64,000 bases of DNA from Azorinus chamasolen. Taxonomy: Eukaryota; Mollusca; Bivalvia; Cardiida; Solecurtidae. The notes beneath the pieces were generated by a model that saw nothing but the letters and a program-made list of their open reading frames with translations, had not been told where the DNA came from and ran no database searches. Each line of letters opens with the position of its first letter. Position 1 is the stretch's first letter. The stretch covers positions 16,060,526-16,124,525 of the forward strand of contig OY755247.1 in the NCBI GenBank assembly GCA_963576725.1, in the 5' to 3' direction. The position numbers and the translations under genes are program-made. Positions 10,014-20,052 of the stretch are shown one piece after another.

Positions 10014-10510
10014 CAGGTGCCGATCCAGAATTTCAGATTAAGGGGTGGGGTGGGGGGGGGGGGGGGGCGTAGAATTGTTTTTGGAGGGGGCGTAGATTTT
10101 TATGCTTGATGACATAAATAAATAGCGTGTTTGTAATACATGTTGAAAAAGAGCTTAATTGGGTGAGAGAAATAAAACACTCCTACTGAATCATTGTTTT
10201 ATTGGTATTTAGTAGATACAGTAAAACCTCTCTATAACGACCACTAAATTACATCAATTATTTTGTGTTAAAGGCAGGTGGCTGCTTAAAGCAAGGTGAA
10301 AGTAAAACAGAACGCTCCTATGGGAACGTTCTGTTTTACTTTCACCTTGCTTTAAACAGCCACCTGCTCTAAATACAAACTAGTTAACACAATTTAGTGG
10401 TCGCTATAGAGAAGTTTTACTGTATATATATATCTGAAATATTACTAAAATGAATTGTTTTGGCAATTTTAGGGGGGCGTACGCCGGCTCCGCCCCTCTA
10501 AATCCCTGCC
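10014..10510. mobile_element. hAT-like MITE inserted in LINE
   Basis: Ends CAGGTGCCGATCCAGAATTT and GGATTTAGAGGG... (reverse), with G-rich inner ends (10044-10070). It is flanked by an exact 7-bp repeat TGCTTAT (10007-10013 and 10511-10517). Removing it plus one repeat restores the LINE RT sequence, with frames meeting at SYISMFF. It contains a younger B1 MITE. Superfamily inferred from ends and duplication length. Confidence 0.8.
10219..10422. mobile_element. TA-MITE, B1 lineage
   Basis: A 204-bp palindrome, CAGTAAAACCTCTCTATAACG...CGCTATAGAGAAGTTTTACTG, with TA at both sides. The inner stem has GCAGGTGGCTGCTTAAAGCA and GTAAAACAGAACG. The dyad CTCCTATGGGAAC is slightly degraded. Confidence 0.93.
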
Positions 10511-11148
10511 TGCTTATGTACGATGATGAACTTATAACACGGTGATTTAGTGGCATCCGTTGCTATTTTGTGCTATCTTTTGGGACAGGGGAAATCAAAG
10601 TATTTTGCCATAAACTATGCTTATAGGTATCGAAGCACAGACTGAATAAAGAATGCATAATATCAATTAACAATGGGAAGTGTAGAATTTCGCACGGTAT
10701 TCTATCATAACTTGCAGTTTCACCGTTTTTAGAATTATTGATTACTTTAGCACCCTCTTGTCTCGTGATAGGCATGTTTAAACCCACCATTTTCTTTCGA
10801 ACAATCCATCTGTCATATCTTGTTTCTAAATATTCTTTGTCGGAATATAATTTTTTATAGAATTCATCATCAAAATTATCAGTATGATCGGAGCAATTAT
10901 AATTTGTTTCGAAGTCGTGAACCCATTTATTAAATGCGAATGTCTCATCGGAGACTACCTTATTTTCATTAAAGGAGATATTAATTTTATATGATCACAA
11001 AATGCCATCGGGTTACTAGCGCAATTAGATAGCGAGCATCTGTATTTTCTCTCTGCTTGCTTAAGTCCCATGTCAAAATTATTCTGTACATTTTGAAACG
11101 CCATTCCCAAACGAGTTCTTGTATTAACGTCACCGCAACACTTACATG

Positions 11149-11351
11149 TAACCCTTTCGCTGCCAAACTCTGTCGTCTGCTAACTTTGTCGTCTGCTACA
11201 AATTTTCATTCTTTTGATTTTCTTCATTTTTGTTTCAAAAACATAGTAACAGTAACATACAGTTTGGATCCTGAGTAACTCGGCGTCTCATCTGGATCCA
11301 AACTGTTTGCATAGGTAATCACAGATCCGGCATTGGCACCGCAACACTTAA
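11149..11351 (+). mobile_element. TTAA-MITE family J
   Basis: Starts TAACCCTTTCGCTGCCA. The hairpin is cagtttggatcctga...tcggcgtctcatctggatccaaactg, and the right end is GGCATTGGCACCG. It lacks a clean TTAA on the right. An identical 14-bp string, CACCGCAACACTTA, lies just outside the left end and at the right end. Confidence 0.75.
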
Positions 11352-11436
11352 GGACATATTCTCTGATTTTCTTACAGTGTGCAATTTGTTTTCTAGATTA
11401 TCCTCCCAGTACGACTTGATTATCTTACAACGTGCG

Positions 11437-11577
11437 TGCGTGATCGCGCGCGCGTGTGTGTGTATGTGTATGTGTGTGTGTTTGTGTGTGTATGGCAGGG
11501 GTGTTTCTTGTGTTTACCCCGTTTCAGATTGTTAGTGTCATGTTTCTTTCTTCTTCTTCTTCACTTCTTCTTCTTCC
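11437..11577. repeat. (GT)n and (CTT)n microsatellites
   Basis: GT/GC alternation at 11437-11495 and ttcttcttcttc at 11548-11577. Confidence 0.9.
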
Positions 11578-11607
11578 ATGATCTTGTCCGATAAAGGTTA
11601 TACATTC

Positions 11608-11824
11608 TGAAAGTAGGAGAGTCTTTGAAAGCAAAAGCAGCAATGCGAAAAGAGAAAATTGCAGACTCAGTTTTTTTGAGTCTATTCATGAGCAATTATT
11701 AAAAGTGCGACACTACTCACATCCCCTATAGCACAGGTTTAAGCGGTATTCAATTGTCTAACTTAAGTAATTGAAACTCCTGATCCCGAAGGACCAGATT
11801 GTACAACAACACTGAGATTGAAGT
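11608..11824 (+). repeat. Family O repeat, copy 1
   Basis: About 215 bp shared with 17139-17341 and 51553-51752. Landmarks are 'gaaagcaaaagcagcaatgc', 'gagcaattattaaaagt' and 'gatcccgaaggaccag...caacactgag'. No inverted ends. At copy 2 it directly follows a LINE C-terminal relic, so it may be that LINE's 3' region. Confidence 0.7.
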
Positions 11825-11895
11825 ACGATGCGACTGCTGCTGTGAGAAACACATACATTCAGTCTGTATAAACATTCAGTTGCCTAGTATAAATA

Positions 11896-12099
11896 CAGTA
11901 AAACCTCTCTATAACGGCCACTAAATTGTGTTAATTAGTTGGTATATAGGGCAGGTGACTGCTTAAAGCAAGGTGAAAGTAAAACAGAACGCTCCTATAG
12001 GAGCGTTCTGTTTTACTTTCGCCTTGCTTTAAGCAGCCACCTGCCTTTAACACAAAATACTTGATGTAATTTAGTGGCCGTTATAGAGAGGTTTTACTG
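11896..12099. mobile_element. TA-MITE, B1 lineage
   Basis: A 204-bp near-perfect palindrome CAGTAAAACCTCTCTATAACGG, flanked by TA. The dyad CTCCTATAGGAG is exact (11992-12003). Confidence 0.95.
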
Positions 12100-12680
12100 T
12101 ACTGAACAGTATTGTTGTCCGAAACCACAAAATGCAAACATATACGAGCATAAGTTGTGTGTGTCCATGTTATTAGTAATACAACAGATCCAAATATGAG
12201 CAGAGATTATTTTTTTCATAGTAGGTTTAAGAGCGCTCCATAAACATTAAATAGAAAACTACGTTTCGATGTTACGAACACGATGTGCATCGACAACGAT
12301 GTGCTTCACTTATTTGTCCGAGGTTGTAGAACTGTCGATACGTTTCACCACTATTCGAAGGAACATAAAACTGGATTCTCAATACCGATGGGCATTTCAT
12401 CGTGCTGAAGGTCGCACAATTTAGTGTCTGTTTCTGATGTCTAAGCAGAATTTTCAATTTTATGCAACAAAACTTGGCCTTCAAGTCAATCACTTTGGAC
12501 CCCGCAGAGACGCCACGTTACCCGGCGTGTCTCGTGTGGACGCAAATTGCATGCAAATGTTGAGGAAGTCACTGTTTGTAAATCATGGCACGAAGTCCTC
12601 TGTGACGTGACGAATGTGCCCAAACACAGACTATTGAACTACAATAAACCGTTTGGAACATTGCAAGACGGATTATCAAC
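12100..12680. other. Unassigned DNA
   Basis: No repeat or gene recognised. Confidence 0.4.
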
Positions 12681-12863
12681 CCGAGCAACTAATAAAAGCG
12701 CGTACTCAAGTACTAAAATCGTCATTTCTCCACCAAATCCTATGTCGTGACCACTCTTTAGAATCATCTCTTCGAGACGATTCTAAAGAGTTGTCACAAC
12801 GTAGGATTTGGTGGAGAAATAATAAGTTATTACTAATGTTTTAATTGACGCATCTCATCTGAC
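12681..12863 (+). mobile_element. Family C palindromic element
   Basis: Left 'cgagcaactaataaaagcgcgtac' (diverged from CAGAGCTACAGATAAAGGCGCG). Central hairpin ATTTCTCCACCAAATCCTA...TTAGAATCATCTCTTCGAGACGATTCTAA... and its complement. Right 'acgcatctcatctgac'. No coding capacity. Confidence 0.85.
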
Positions 12864-13139
12864 AACTAAACTATAGTTTAAAGGTTCTGTTTTCTAAGGT
12901 GATACATGCGTAATAAATATACAAATATGAAATAAAGTGGATGTATTGTTGGAAGAGTAAGTAAGACTATTTTCAAGGCTGGCAACAGTGACAATTCGTT
13001 AAACCCTCTTCTAGAAATGAAGTGGCGTGCGTCTGGTTCATTAATAAATATAAACAATTAGCATTCAGTTTTAAAACATAATCATATTGGCATTTCAATT
13101 AGAACTTGAGCAGAATGTCAACATATCAATCGATAAAGG

Positions 13140-13197
13140 TATTCAAATACTGAATATCATCATTTCTCCAACCTATATTGTGACCACTCTTTAGAAT
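13140..13197 (+). mobile_element. Family C fragment
   Basis: Left third only: 'attcaaatactgaatatcatcatttctcc...tgaccactctttagaat'. Confidence 0.7.
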
Positions 13198-13482
13198 AGT
13201 GTTAAAATTGCAAGTGCATTAACTTTGCCAAAACAAGGATTCCATTAAAACGCCAAGGCTCATCATTTAAAATTTTGCTAAGTTTCATGACTTACTATTA
13301 TACGTTTGTATTTATGCGCGACTCAATTTTGCATGATCTGATGACTGAAATAAAATCAAACACCAGACAAATAATAAACTAGAATTGTTCATTATTAAGA
13401 ACCATAAGGAATACGTTATCAAACAAGTCATAATGTCACATCGAGCCGACTATAAATCAATATAAATGTGTTGACACAAGTA
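13198..13482. other. AT-rich spacer
   Basis: Nothing recognised. Confidence 0.4.
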
Positions 13483-13804
13483 CAGTAAAGCCGAATTTCG
13501 ATATCTCAAACTTCAAGGGACAATACAACTTACTTCGAGATAACAGAGGTTCGGGTCGTCCGATTTCTAATATGAACAATTCCTGATATTCACAGCGTAA
13601 TGCAGTTCTAAAGTAATGCTGAAATATCCTGTAGGAGCTTTTAGCATTATTTCGACATGCATTAAGACGTAAAATGTGTTTCTAGATATGCGTATTGATA
13701 CATTTTAGAAGAATTCTGTATTGTAAATTTTGGAAGGACCGAACTTTAACCTCGAGCTATCTCGAAGTCGAGTTATCCGAATTCGATGTATCGAAGTTCA
13801 GCTG
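13483..13804. mobile_element. TA-MITE, B5 lineage
   Basis: A ~322-bp palindromic element with ends CAGTAAAGCCGAATTTCGATATCTC and GTATCGAAGTTCAGCTG, flanked by TA. Inner 'gagataacagaggttcgg' and 'ccgaactttaacctcgag'. The dyad region 'atcctgtaggagct' is degenerate. Confidence 0.88.
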
Positions 13805-14179
13805 TATTTAGCTATGCGAATTCATCAGTTTCTGTCTTCTGTTTCTGTCGAAATTGATAATTCAGCACTTTGGTTATTGAAATTCAAAATAGTTTTGTTA
13901 TGAGAGATCCCAAAGGACTGGTTCTCTGATAAGTTTCTCAGTTCAAAGACAATGCTATTTATGTTTTGATTTAATACTGGTTATGCAGTTTAGTTAATCA
14001 ATTAGTACTTCAATTTCCAAAACAACGACATTTTAATTGTGTTACAAGTATTCGTTTTTGTATTTTACATTTATGAATAATGATAGAAGAAAACGTATAT
14101 TTTGAATTTATTCATGGATGAACACTTCAATTGTTTGCCCATATAAATGAAGAAGCCCGGAGTGGTGTGGGTATCATGT
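13805..14179. other. AT-rich spacer
   Basis: No feature recognised. Confidence 0.4.
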
Positions 14180-14424
14180 TTAACCCTTTACTCCATTAAT
14201 GTTCATGCAAGAAATAATGACGTCGTGAATATCAATTAATTTTAATTGTTCTATTAGCACTTTGACACAGGAATTTTTGGGTGTGCCAGAAACTATAGAA
14301 TCATATCTATATCATACCATAAGCAAACAGAGACCCTGATCAGACGACTCCAATCAGCCGTCTGATCTGGGTCTACTCTATTTGCAAAGGAAAAGAAAAT
14401 GGTATTTATGGAGTTATGGGTTAA
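14180..14424 (+). mobile_element. TTAA-MITE family A
   Basis: TTAACCCTTTACTCCATTAATGTTCATG at left, GGAGTTATGGGTTAA at right, both with TTAA. The hairpin is accctgatcagacgactcc...gccgtctgatctgggtc, with the T:T unpaired site. No coding capacity. Confidence 0.93.
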
Positions 14425-14454
14425 GCAATGGCTTAGAGGTAGAGATATAGCACA

Positions 14455-14632
14455 CTTTTATGGCGGTACTTCCATCTGTTTCATCTTTTTGTTAAGTCTG
14501 TGCGTCCCTTTTTTTTGTGGATAGGCATGTACATTTGCTGCTGTTCTTGTTTGTCATGGTGCTGTTCGGGCGACTTTATGTGTTGTATATGGCCTTTCTT
14601 GCATGACTCGTACATTTACTTTTGTTACTTGA
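14455..14632 (-). repeat. Family Q repeat, copy 1
   Basis: 'atggcggtacttccatctg', 'gtctgtgcgtccctttt', 'ggtgctgttcgggcg' and 'cttgcatgactcgtac'. It is the reverse complement of 15985-16213 and 44487-44642. Nature unknown (no inverted ends, no coding frame conserved). Confidence 0.65.
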
Positions 14633-14639
14633 AAGCATT

Positions 14640-15539
14640 TTGATATCAAACCTAACAGAGATAACAACGGGCATCTTATTTTCAATGAAATTAGTTAACA
14701 AGGAATATATGATAGAGGAATGAAATACATGAACTATGGGTAGAGATTGGAACATCTCGATATGTCTTACTTAGATATTTGACCGATATAAAAACTAATT
14801 TCCTTCATAACTATCTTTGAAAATGCTTTTAGTCCTTTATTGGTCAAGGCGGTTCAGTAATAGAAGAACCTATTTTAGATGTTAGTTTTATTTATCCAAA
14901 CATTATCCAGACTATCAAAAAATAGTTAAATGGGAATAAATTAATGTAAATAAACTTGTTTATAACAAGTTTTCTAGCAGTGCTATTGTTATAAATAGAC
15001 AGAGATTTTTCTGAACGTACAATATAATGGAATGAATCACTTTAGGGGTGCGATAAAACATATGAGTATATAAATATATTTCTTGATCTATATTCCTGCA
15101 ACAGCAACCTTGCTGGTCCTGTTTTTTGGTTATCGACAGATCATGCTGTTAAAACCAGTACCACCTTCATATCATACTACTAGTAAATCGAATTGGGTGT
15201 CACTAAATGTACATAAAAACATTAATTAGAGATGTAGTTAAGAAGCGTAATTAGAGAATTGAATTAAAATAGTTTCTATATTTCTCCACCAAAACCCTAT
15301 ATTGCATGAGTCGCATATTTGCGGCGATTCAAATGAAGTACATGTATAGCAAGATAAGGCTTGAATGGGAATTAAGATAATTTGATAGAACAGTATACAT
15401 AATATATCTACAGCCATGATTGATAAATGAAAATACTGGAAACTATGTACAGTGTTCAAATGTATTACAGACACTTCTTAGATGCTGTTGCTATGAGCAA
15501 TAAATGTGCACAGAATGCTACCGAGACAGTTGGCGTTGT
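14640..15539. other. AT-rich DNA with a family C scrap
   Basis: Mostly nothing recognisable. At 15268-15300 'tatttctccaccaaaaccctatattg' is a fragment of family C. Confidence 0.45.
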
Positions 15540-15787
15540 TTAACCCTTTACTCCATGAATATTTATGTTAGCTATAATGACTGTATGAATATTAATAATG
15601 CGACTTTTTAAATGGCATATGAAAATATGAAGTTTTGGCTATAAAAGAAGCTGTAGACCCATATCTACACGTATATAATTCCATAACCGATCAGACCATG
15701 ACCAGACTGCCCATACAGGGGCCGTTCGATCGGGATCTACTTTGTTTGTAGAGGCGTTAAATTCATATCTATGGAGTTAATTGTTAA
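15540..15787 (+). mobile_element. TTAA-MITE family A
   Basis: TTAACCCTTTACTCCATGAATATTTATG...GGAGTTAATTGTTAA. The hairpin is diverged (gaccatgaccagactgcccat...ccgttcgatcgggatc). TTAA at both ends. Confidence 0.88.
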
Positions 15788-15984
15788 ACTAATTCATGCA
15801 TTTTTTGTGATTGCCATAAGCCTTATGTCGTTATGTAAAAACATTGATAAATTGCATATAAGATAAACTACTAGAGCATGATTCTCAACTCAAATAATTA
15901 GATTTGTGTACTATTGTTGTGTGGTAGGGCTGTCTTTAAATTAGATAATTGATTGTGAGAAATTCTACTTAAAGTAGAAAAAGG

Positions 15985-16213
15985 AAAGGCAAGTCCTTCC
16001 CTTTCTTGAGTACATATGTAAAAGTACAAGTATGAGTCATGCAGGAAACACCACATACAAAACACATATCCGCCCGAACAGCACCACAACAAGAAAACAC
16101 AGCAAACGTATATATATGTCAAAACACAAAGAGACGCACAAAGACAAAACAAACCAACAATAGGGGGAAGATTGAAGTACCGCCTTGGAACCGTCAGTGC
16201 CAATAGTCACTGG
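15985..16213 (+). repeat. Family Q repeat, copy 2
   Basis: 'gagtcatgcaggaaacaccacatac', 'cgcccgaacagcaccac', 'acacaaagagacgcacaaagac' and 'gaagtaccgccttggaaccgtcagtgcc'. Best-preserved copy. It directly precedes an A2 MITE. Open frames on the minus strand reflect this repeat and are not conserved in the other copies. Confidence 0.65.
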
Positions 16214-16218
16214 GGGGG

Positions 16219-16467
16219 TTAACCCTTTCCCTGTTCTATATTTAGACCGAATTTCAATACCTGCTGAATATTCATGGGAAAAAAATATATAATGAAATAT
16301 GGAGACTGAATATTGTAGCCATTTTAGAAAGTAAGGAAACAGATCTATCAAATTCTATTAGCAAACAGAGCAGACCCTGATAGACGGCTCGTCTAGGAGC
16401 CGTCTAATCTGGGTCTGCTCTGTTTGCAAATGCGTGAAAACACGGCTTATATTAGGGAAAGGGTTAA
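16219..16467 (+). mobile_element. TTAA-MITE family A2
   Basis: TTAACCCTTTCCCTGTTCTATATTTAG at left, GGGAAAGGGTTAA at right. The hairpin is cagaccctgatagacggctcg...gagccgtctaatctgggtctgc. A2 shares the A hairpin but has different terminal 30-60 bp. Confidence 0.94.
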
Positions 16468-16800
16468 ACAGGTTTAGGGGCACCCAACCTCCCATGGTGT
16501 GTATACAAATAATTAATTGAACACGCATGGCACTGGTACTATACATGACATTTTGACTTGTGTATGTATGTCTGTATATTTAGGATGTATACATTGATTT
16601 CAGAATGGATATATGCATTTCCTGTTTAAATGCAATACATGAAACCTAAAGAGGGACACAATCCCCAATTACTTTTGTTTACTGACAAGCAATTACAGGC
16701 GGCTGGAAACAGCTATCACCTGTGTAAGCCTATTAGTCACTTTAATTGAATTACTAGAGAACATTATCTACCTTCCTGTTAGGCTTCTCTCGCTGACCAC
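16468..16800. other. Unassigned DNA
   Basis: No feature recognised. Confidence 0.4.
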
Positions 16801-17118
16801 ATGTACATAAGAACATGTCATTACTTCATAAACATTATCACACCATTTATTTGCCCTGGAACAAAATCATTCCAGTACCTGGACAATGTTCAAAACAAAT
16901 TTCTGTGTTATTTCATTTGCGTGCACAGCTTTCCCCTTACCAGGGTCTCTATAGAATTCCAGCCTGGTACCTGTATCATATAGGTAGTGGAGATGTGTCT
17001 TACGGTTTTGGAACACTTCAATTAATGGACGTTACCAACTTACCATTGCGAATAGGAACTGGGTGCTAGATTGGTGAATTTCGAGAAGCCAGAATTTGTA
17101 GATTTTGCGACTTGAAAA
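16801..17118 (+). pseudogene. LINE ORF2 C-terminal relic
   Basis: Plus-strand frames read PGTKSFQYLDNVQNKFLCYF then VHSFPL. After a shift they read LPLRIGTGC, a stop, and EARICRFC. 'LDNVQNKxLxYF', 'PLRIxTG' and 'RxCxFC' match the region after the RT domain in mollusc non-LTR ORF2 proteins, where the last motif is the start of the C-terminal zinc-binding part. There are stops and frameshifts; it is a dead fragment. Directly followed by repeat O. Confidence 0.65.
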
Positions 17119-17138
17119 TAAAAATTCTTAAAAACGAC

Positions 17139-17341
17139 ATCCTTCGAAAGCAAAACCAGCAATGCAAAAAGAGAAAATTGAAGACTGAGTTTGTTGAGTC
17201 TGTTCATGAGCAGTTATTAAAAGTGTAACACTACGCACGTCCCCCTAGCACCGGCTTAAACGGTAATCAATTATCAAAACTAAAAGCATTGACATTGATG
17301 ATCCCGAAGGACCAGAAAATATAACAACACTGAGAATGAAA
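17139..17341 (+). repeat. Family O repeat, copy 2
   Basis: 'cttcgaaagcaaaaccagcaatgc', 'gagcagttattaaaagtgtaacac' and 'gatcccgaaggaccagaaaat'. It follows the LINE relic in the same orientation. Confidence 0.7.
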
Positions 17342-17601
17342 GTCATTTTGAAAGTAATTTTTTAATTGTGTATGTATTATCAAGCTATTAGACACGCTCT
17401 GCATAGTGAAATCCTATTAAACGAAACGTTTCGACCTGACGACAAGCTTGCTTATTTTATCAAATTATATCCCAGGGGTACTTGCTTAATGCATTGTTGG
17501 TGCATATAGGTACAGACGTGCATCATTATATAACTAATGACATAATATTGACATCTAAATGGGGCCACTGAAATGTTAATATATTAACTGTACTTATCCA
17601 T

Positions 17602-17845
17602 TTAACACTTTACTCCATAAATACGCATTTCTATGCCTTTGCAAATAGTGTAAATCCCAGATCAGAGGATCTATATAGGAGCCGTCTGATCAGTGCTGTT
17701 TGCTTATGATATAATATAGATATGATTCTACAGTTTCTGCTATGGCCAAAAAGTATTACCTTCATGCGCAATTATAACAAAGAATCTGATTGATATTCAT
17801 GGCGTCATCATTTCTTACATAAATATTCATGGAGTAAAGGGTTAA
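17602..17845 (-). mobile_element. TTAA-MITE family A
   Basis: Reverse orientation: TTAACACTTTACTCCATAAATACGC at left, CATAAATATTCATGGAGTAAAGGGTTAA at right. The hairpin is partly rearranged (agatcagaggatctatataggagccgtctgatc). Confidence 0.92.
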
Positions 17846-18175
17846 GCATGACATATTATTAGAGACGTCGTATCGATAGATTCTCTAAATTATTAATGAA
17901 TTTTCTGCTGATGAATGTTACCACACGAACTCTTTTTGTACATATTACTATTTGCGAAGCAACCAATGTACATACTGATCACATAACCACCAGGTTTATT
18001 CTGATATGGGCTTACACTATTTGCCTTTTCGAATTAAGGAATGCTAGGGATCAATAGAGTATTGCCATTCCGTGTAACTGAAAGGTTTTGTATACCATGA
18101 TAACGTTCCTGTGATTATGAATGAAAGGCACAGGTGACATGTGGGAATGAGGTCGGGTGCTTAATTAATTTGATT

Positions 18176-18399
18176 TATCCTTTCCTCAATTAAGATTGAT
18201 GTAAGAACTAATGACATTGTGATTATTAATAACTATTAGTAATAAGTTATATAACAGCACACGGACACAAGCATTTTTGACAATGGTAGAAACTGTAGAA
18301 TCATATCTATGTTATATGATAGGCAAAGAACAGACCCTGATCTGGGTCTACTCTGTTTGCAAAGGCGTAGAGAGGCATATTTATGGAGTAAAGGGTTAA
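18176..18399 (+). mobile_element. TTAA-MITE family A
   Basis: Degenerate left end (atcctttcctcaattaag). 'gcagaaactgtagaatcatatctatgttat' and an intact right end GGAGTAAAGGGTTAA. The loop is deleted: 'cagaccctgatctgggtctactctg' joins both arms directly. Confidence 0.85.
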
Positions 18400-18782
18400 C
18401 GAAGACGTATGTGTATTGTTGTAATCATTTTATCACAATGACTTAATTATCTAAAAAATAACGGTTTTGTTAATGAAGCTTTGCGGATCTATTAGTTTAA
18501 TGGCATTTTAATGATATTTTGGCTTTTTTTTCAGAAAAAACGATTTTCCTTTTTTAAAAAAGATAATGTTTCTAATGAAGGATTTCTTCAACTTTTTAAC
18601 CATTAACATCGAAGTTTCAACGATTAAACATACGGGCGAAACGATCATGTTAAATGTATGTTCATGATCCTTTTTCCTTTTATCATAGACTAAATTGATT
18701 GACAATAATAATATGCCCCCCCCTCACATTTGTTTTATGTCAATCACTTCACTTGCTGTAGCCGAATGAAGGGCCATATCAT

Positions 18783-19690
18783 TTAACCCTTTACCTCATG
18801 AATATATTTGTATAAATAAAAGAATGAATGACTTCATACATATTCGTGAATTGATTGGTTTTTTTTTTATAATATCTACCGAAAATAAAGCATGTATGGT
18901 TATGGCAGAAACTTTAAGTATCTGTCACACCGGATAGCGTAAACGAATAAAAAGAAATGCGACAGAAAGTTATCCGGTGATGAAAGTCGTCCCCACTGCT
19001 GCTCGAGGCTCTCGCGATCAGTGTATGGAGCGCATACAACGCACAATGACCGTACGATTACTAGACAGGTACCGGAAAATTAACGGCCAATTAACGGACA
19101 TCGCCGTACGATTAACGGACTTTTATCGGGTAAAACGAAAGTGCAAGGTATGAGAAACTTACAATACGATCTACCAATAAGGCTTTCCGGAACATCTCCG
19201 GTTGATCCGTTGCATATCAGGTTGTAGTCCGGTCGCGAATCAGGTCCACCGGACTTCACCGGATGCGAACCGGACATCTCCAGGAAGCGCAAGTCGAGGA
19301 GAATGAACGCACGAGTTGCGAACAAACCGCATGCCATCGCATAGGTGCGGTACGTCCAGCGGGCGCCTTTGTCCGATGGAGTCCGTTCTGAGTTTTGACG
19401 TTTTGTGCATGTTCAAAACTGTCCGCCGGACTGAACGGACCTTGCCGGACAAGAAGCGCACACGCCGAATGAGAAACAGACAAGGAACGCATGCGAACAG
19501 AGACGCGCTGATTAAAAATTCTGTTGTCCGTTTGACATCCGTTAATGCTATTCGGTAAGGTGTGACAGATACTTTAGATTTTGATCTGTATACGAGAAAT
19601 AAGCAATCACAACAGACCCTGATCAGACGGCTCTGGACTACTTTGTTTGCAAATATGCCAAAATTCGCCTATATGTGGGAAAGGGAAACT
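18783..19690 (+). mobile_element. TTAA-MITE family A split by another transposon
   Basis: The left part (TTAACCCTTTACCTCATGAATAT..., 18783-18918) ends within 'gcagaaacttta'. The right part resumes at 19571 (ctttag..., agaccctgatcagacggctc, tgtttgcaaat) and ends 'gtgggaaaggg' without TTAA. Confidence 0.85.
18919..19570. mobile_element. GC-richer element with CTGTCACACC ends, inside family A
   Basis: About 650 bp. Inverted ends ATCTGTCACACC (18920-18931) and GGTGTGACAGAT (19559-19570), followed inward by a weaker match. Flanked by ACTTTAAG and ACTTTAGA (8 bp, 6 of 8 identical), fitting an 8-bp hAT-type duplication. The interior is rich in CCGG, CGGAC and 'ttaacgga' repeats, with overlapping open frames in several registers but no recognised protein. 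Confidence 0.75.
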
Positions 19691-19762
19691 GAATGTACTG
19701 ACAACATACCCGTGTGGAACAAGGCTTTGAGTTGAGGAATGATCTCTTGCAGTATTGTATTA

Positions 19763-20052
19763 CAGTCGATATCTCGAACTTCAGTGGACCATACAAATTA
19801 ATTCGAAATAACCGAGGTCATCCAATTTCTAACCTGAACAATTTCTCAAGTTCACAGCTTAATGCAGGTGTAAAAGTAAAGCTGAAAACTCCTTTAGGAG
19901 CTTTCAGCATTACTTAAGACCTGCATTAAGCTGTCACATGTGTTTCATGATATACGTAGTGATATATTTTAGAGTTATTCTGTATCATTCATTTTTGATC
20001 GAGATTTCCCAAAGTTCGAGTTATCCGAGTTCGAAATATCGAATTTCAACTG
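19763..20052. mobile_element. TA-MITE, B5 lineage
   Basis: Ends CAGTCGATATCTCGAACTTCAG and GAAATATCGAATTTCAACTG, flanked by TA. The centre is aaaactcctttaggagcttt. Confidence 0.9.

Larger units (their letters stand above)
9120..11090 (-). pseudogene. LINE (non-LTR retrotransposon) reverse transcriptase, decayed and interrupted
   Basis: Reading the minus strand from 11090 to 9120 gives RT blocks in the correct order. They are NPMAFCDHIK (about 11010), a linker, ITRQEGAKV...SYDRIP and PVPKDSTK (10790-10563), a stop, then RMPLNHRVIS-like (10550-10518). After a MITE come SATLNNTLVGHL and GFRSKRS (10013-9925), QKAFDSV (9920-9780, twice because of a 98-bp tandem duplication), VKLSGSLYDWFP...VEQGD...FINDL (9345-9180), and finally YADA in place of the catalytic YADD box (about 9145, after a frameshift). 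It would encode the RT that copies its own RNA, but frameshifts, stops and two insertions make it dead. The clade is not resolved. Confidence 0.85.

Noticed and set aside
19080..19558. Exon of a host gene in the GC-richer block
   Set aside because: The block is bounded by inverted ends and flanked by an imperfect duplication inside a MITE. Open frames occur on both strands and no domain is recognised.
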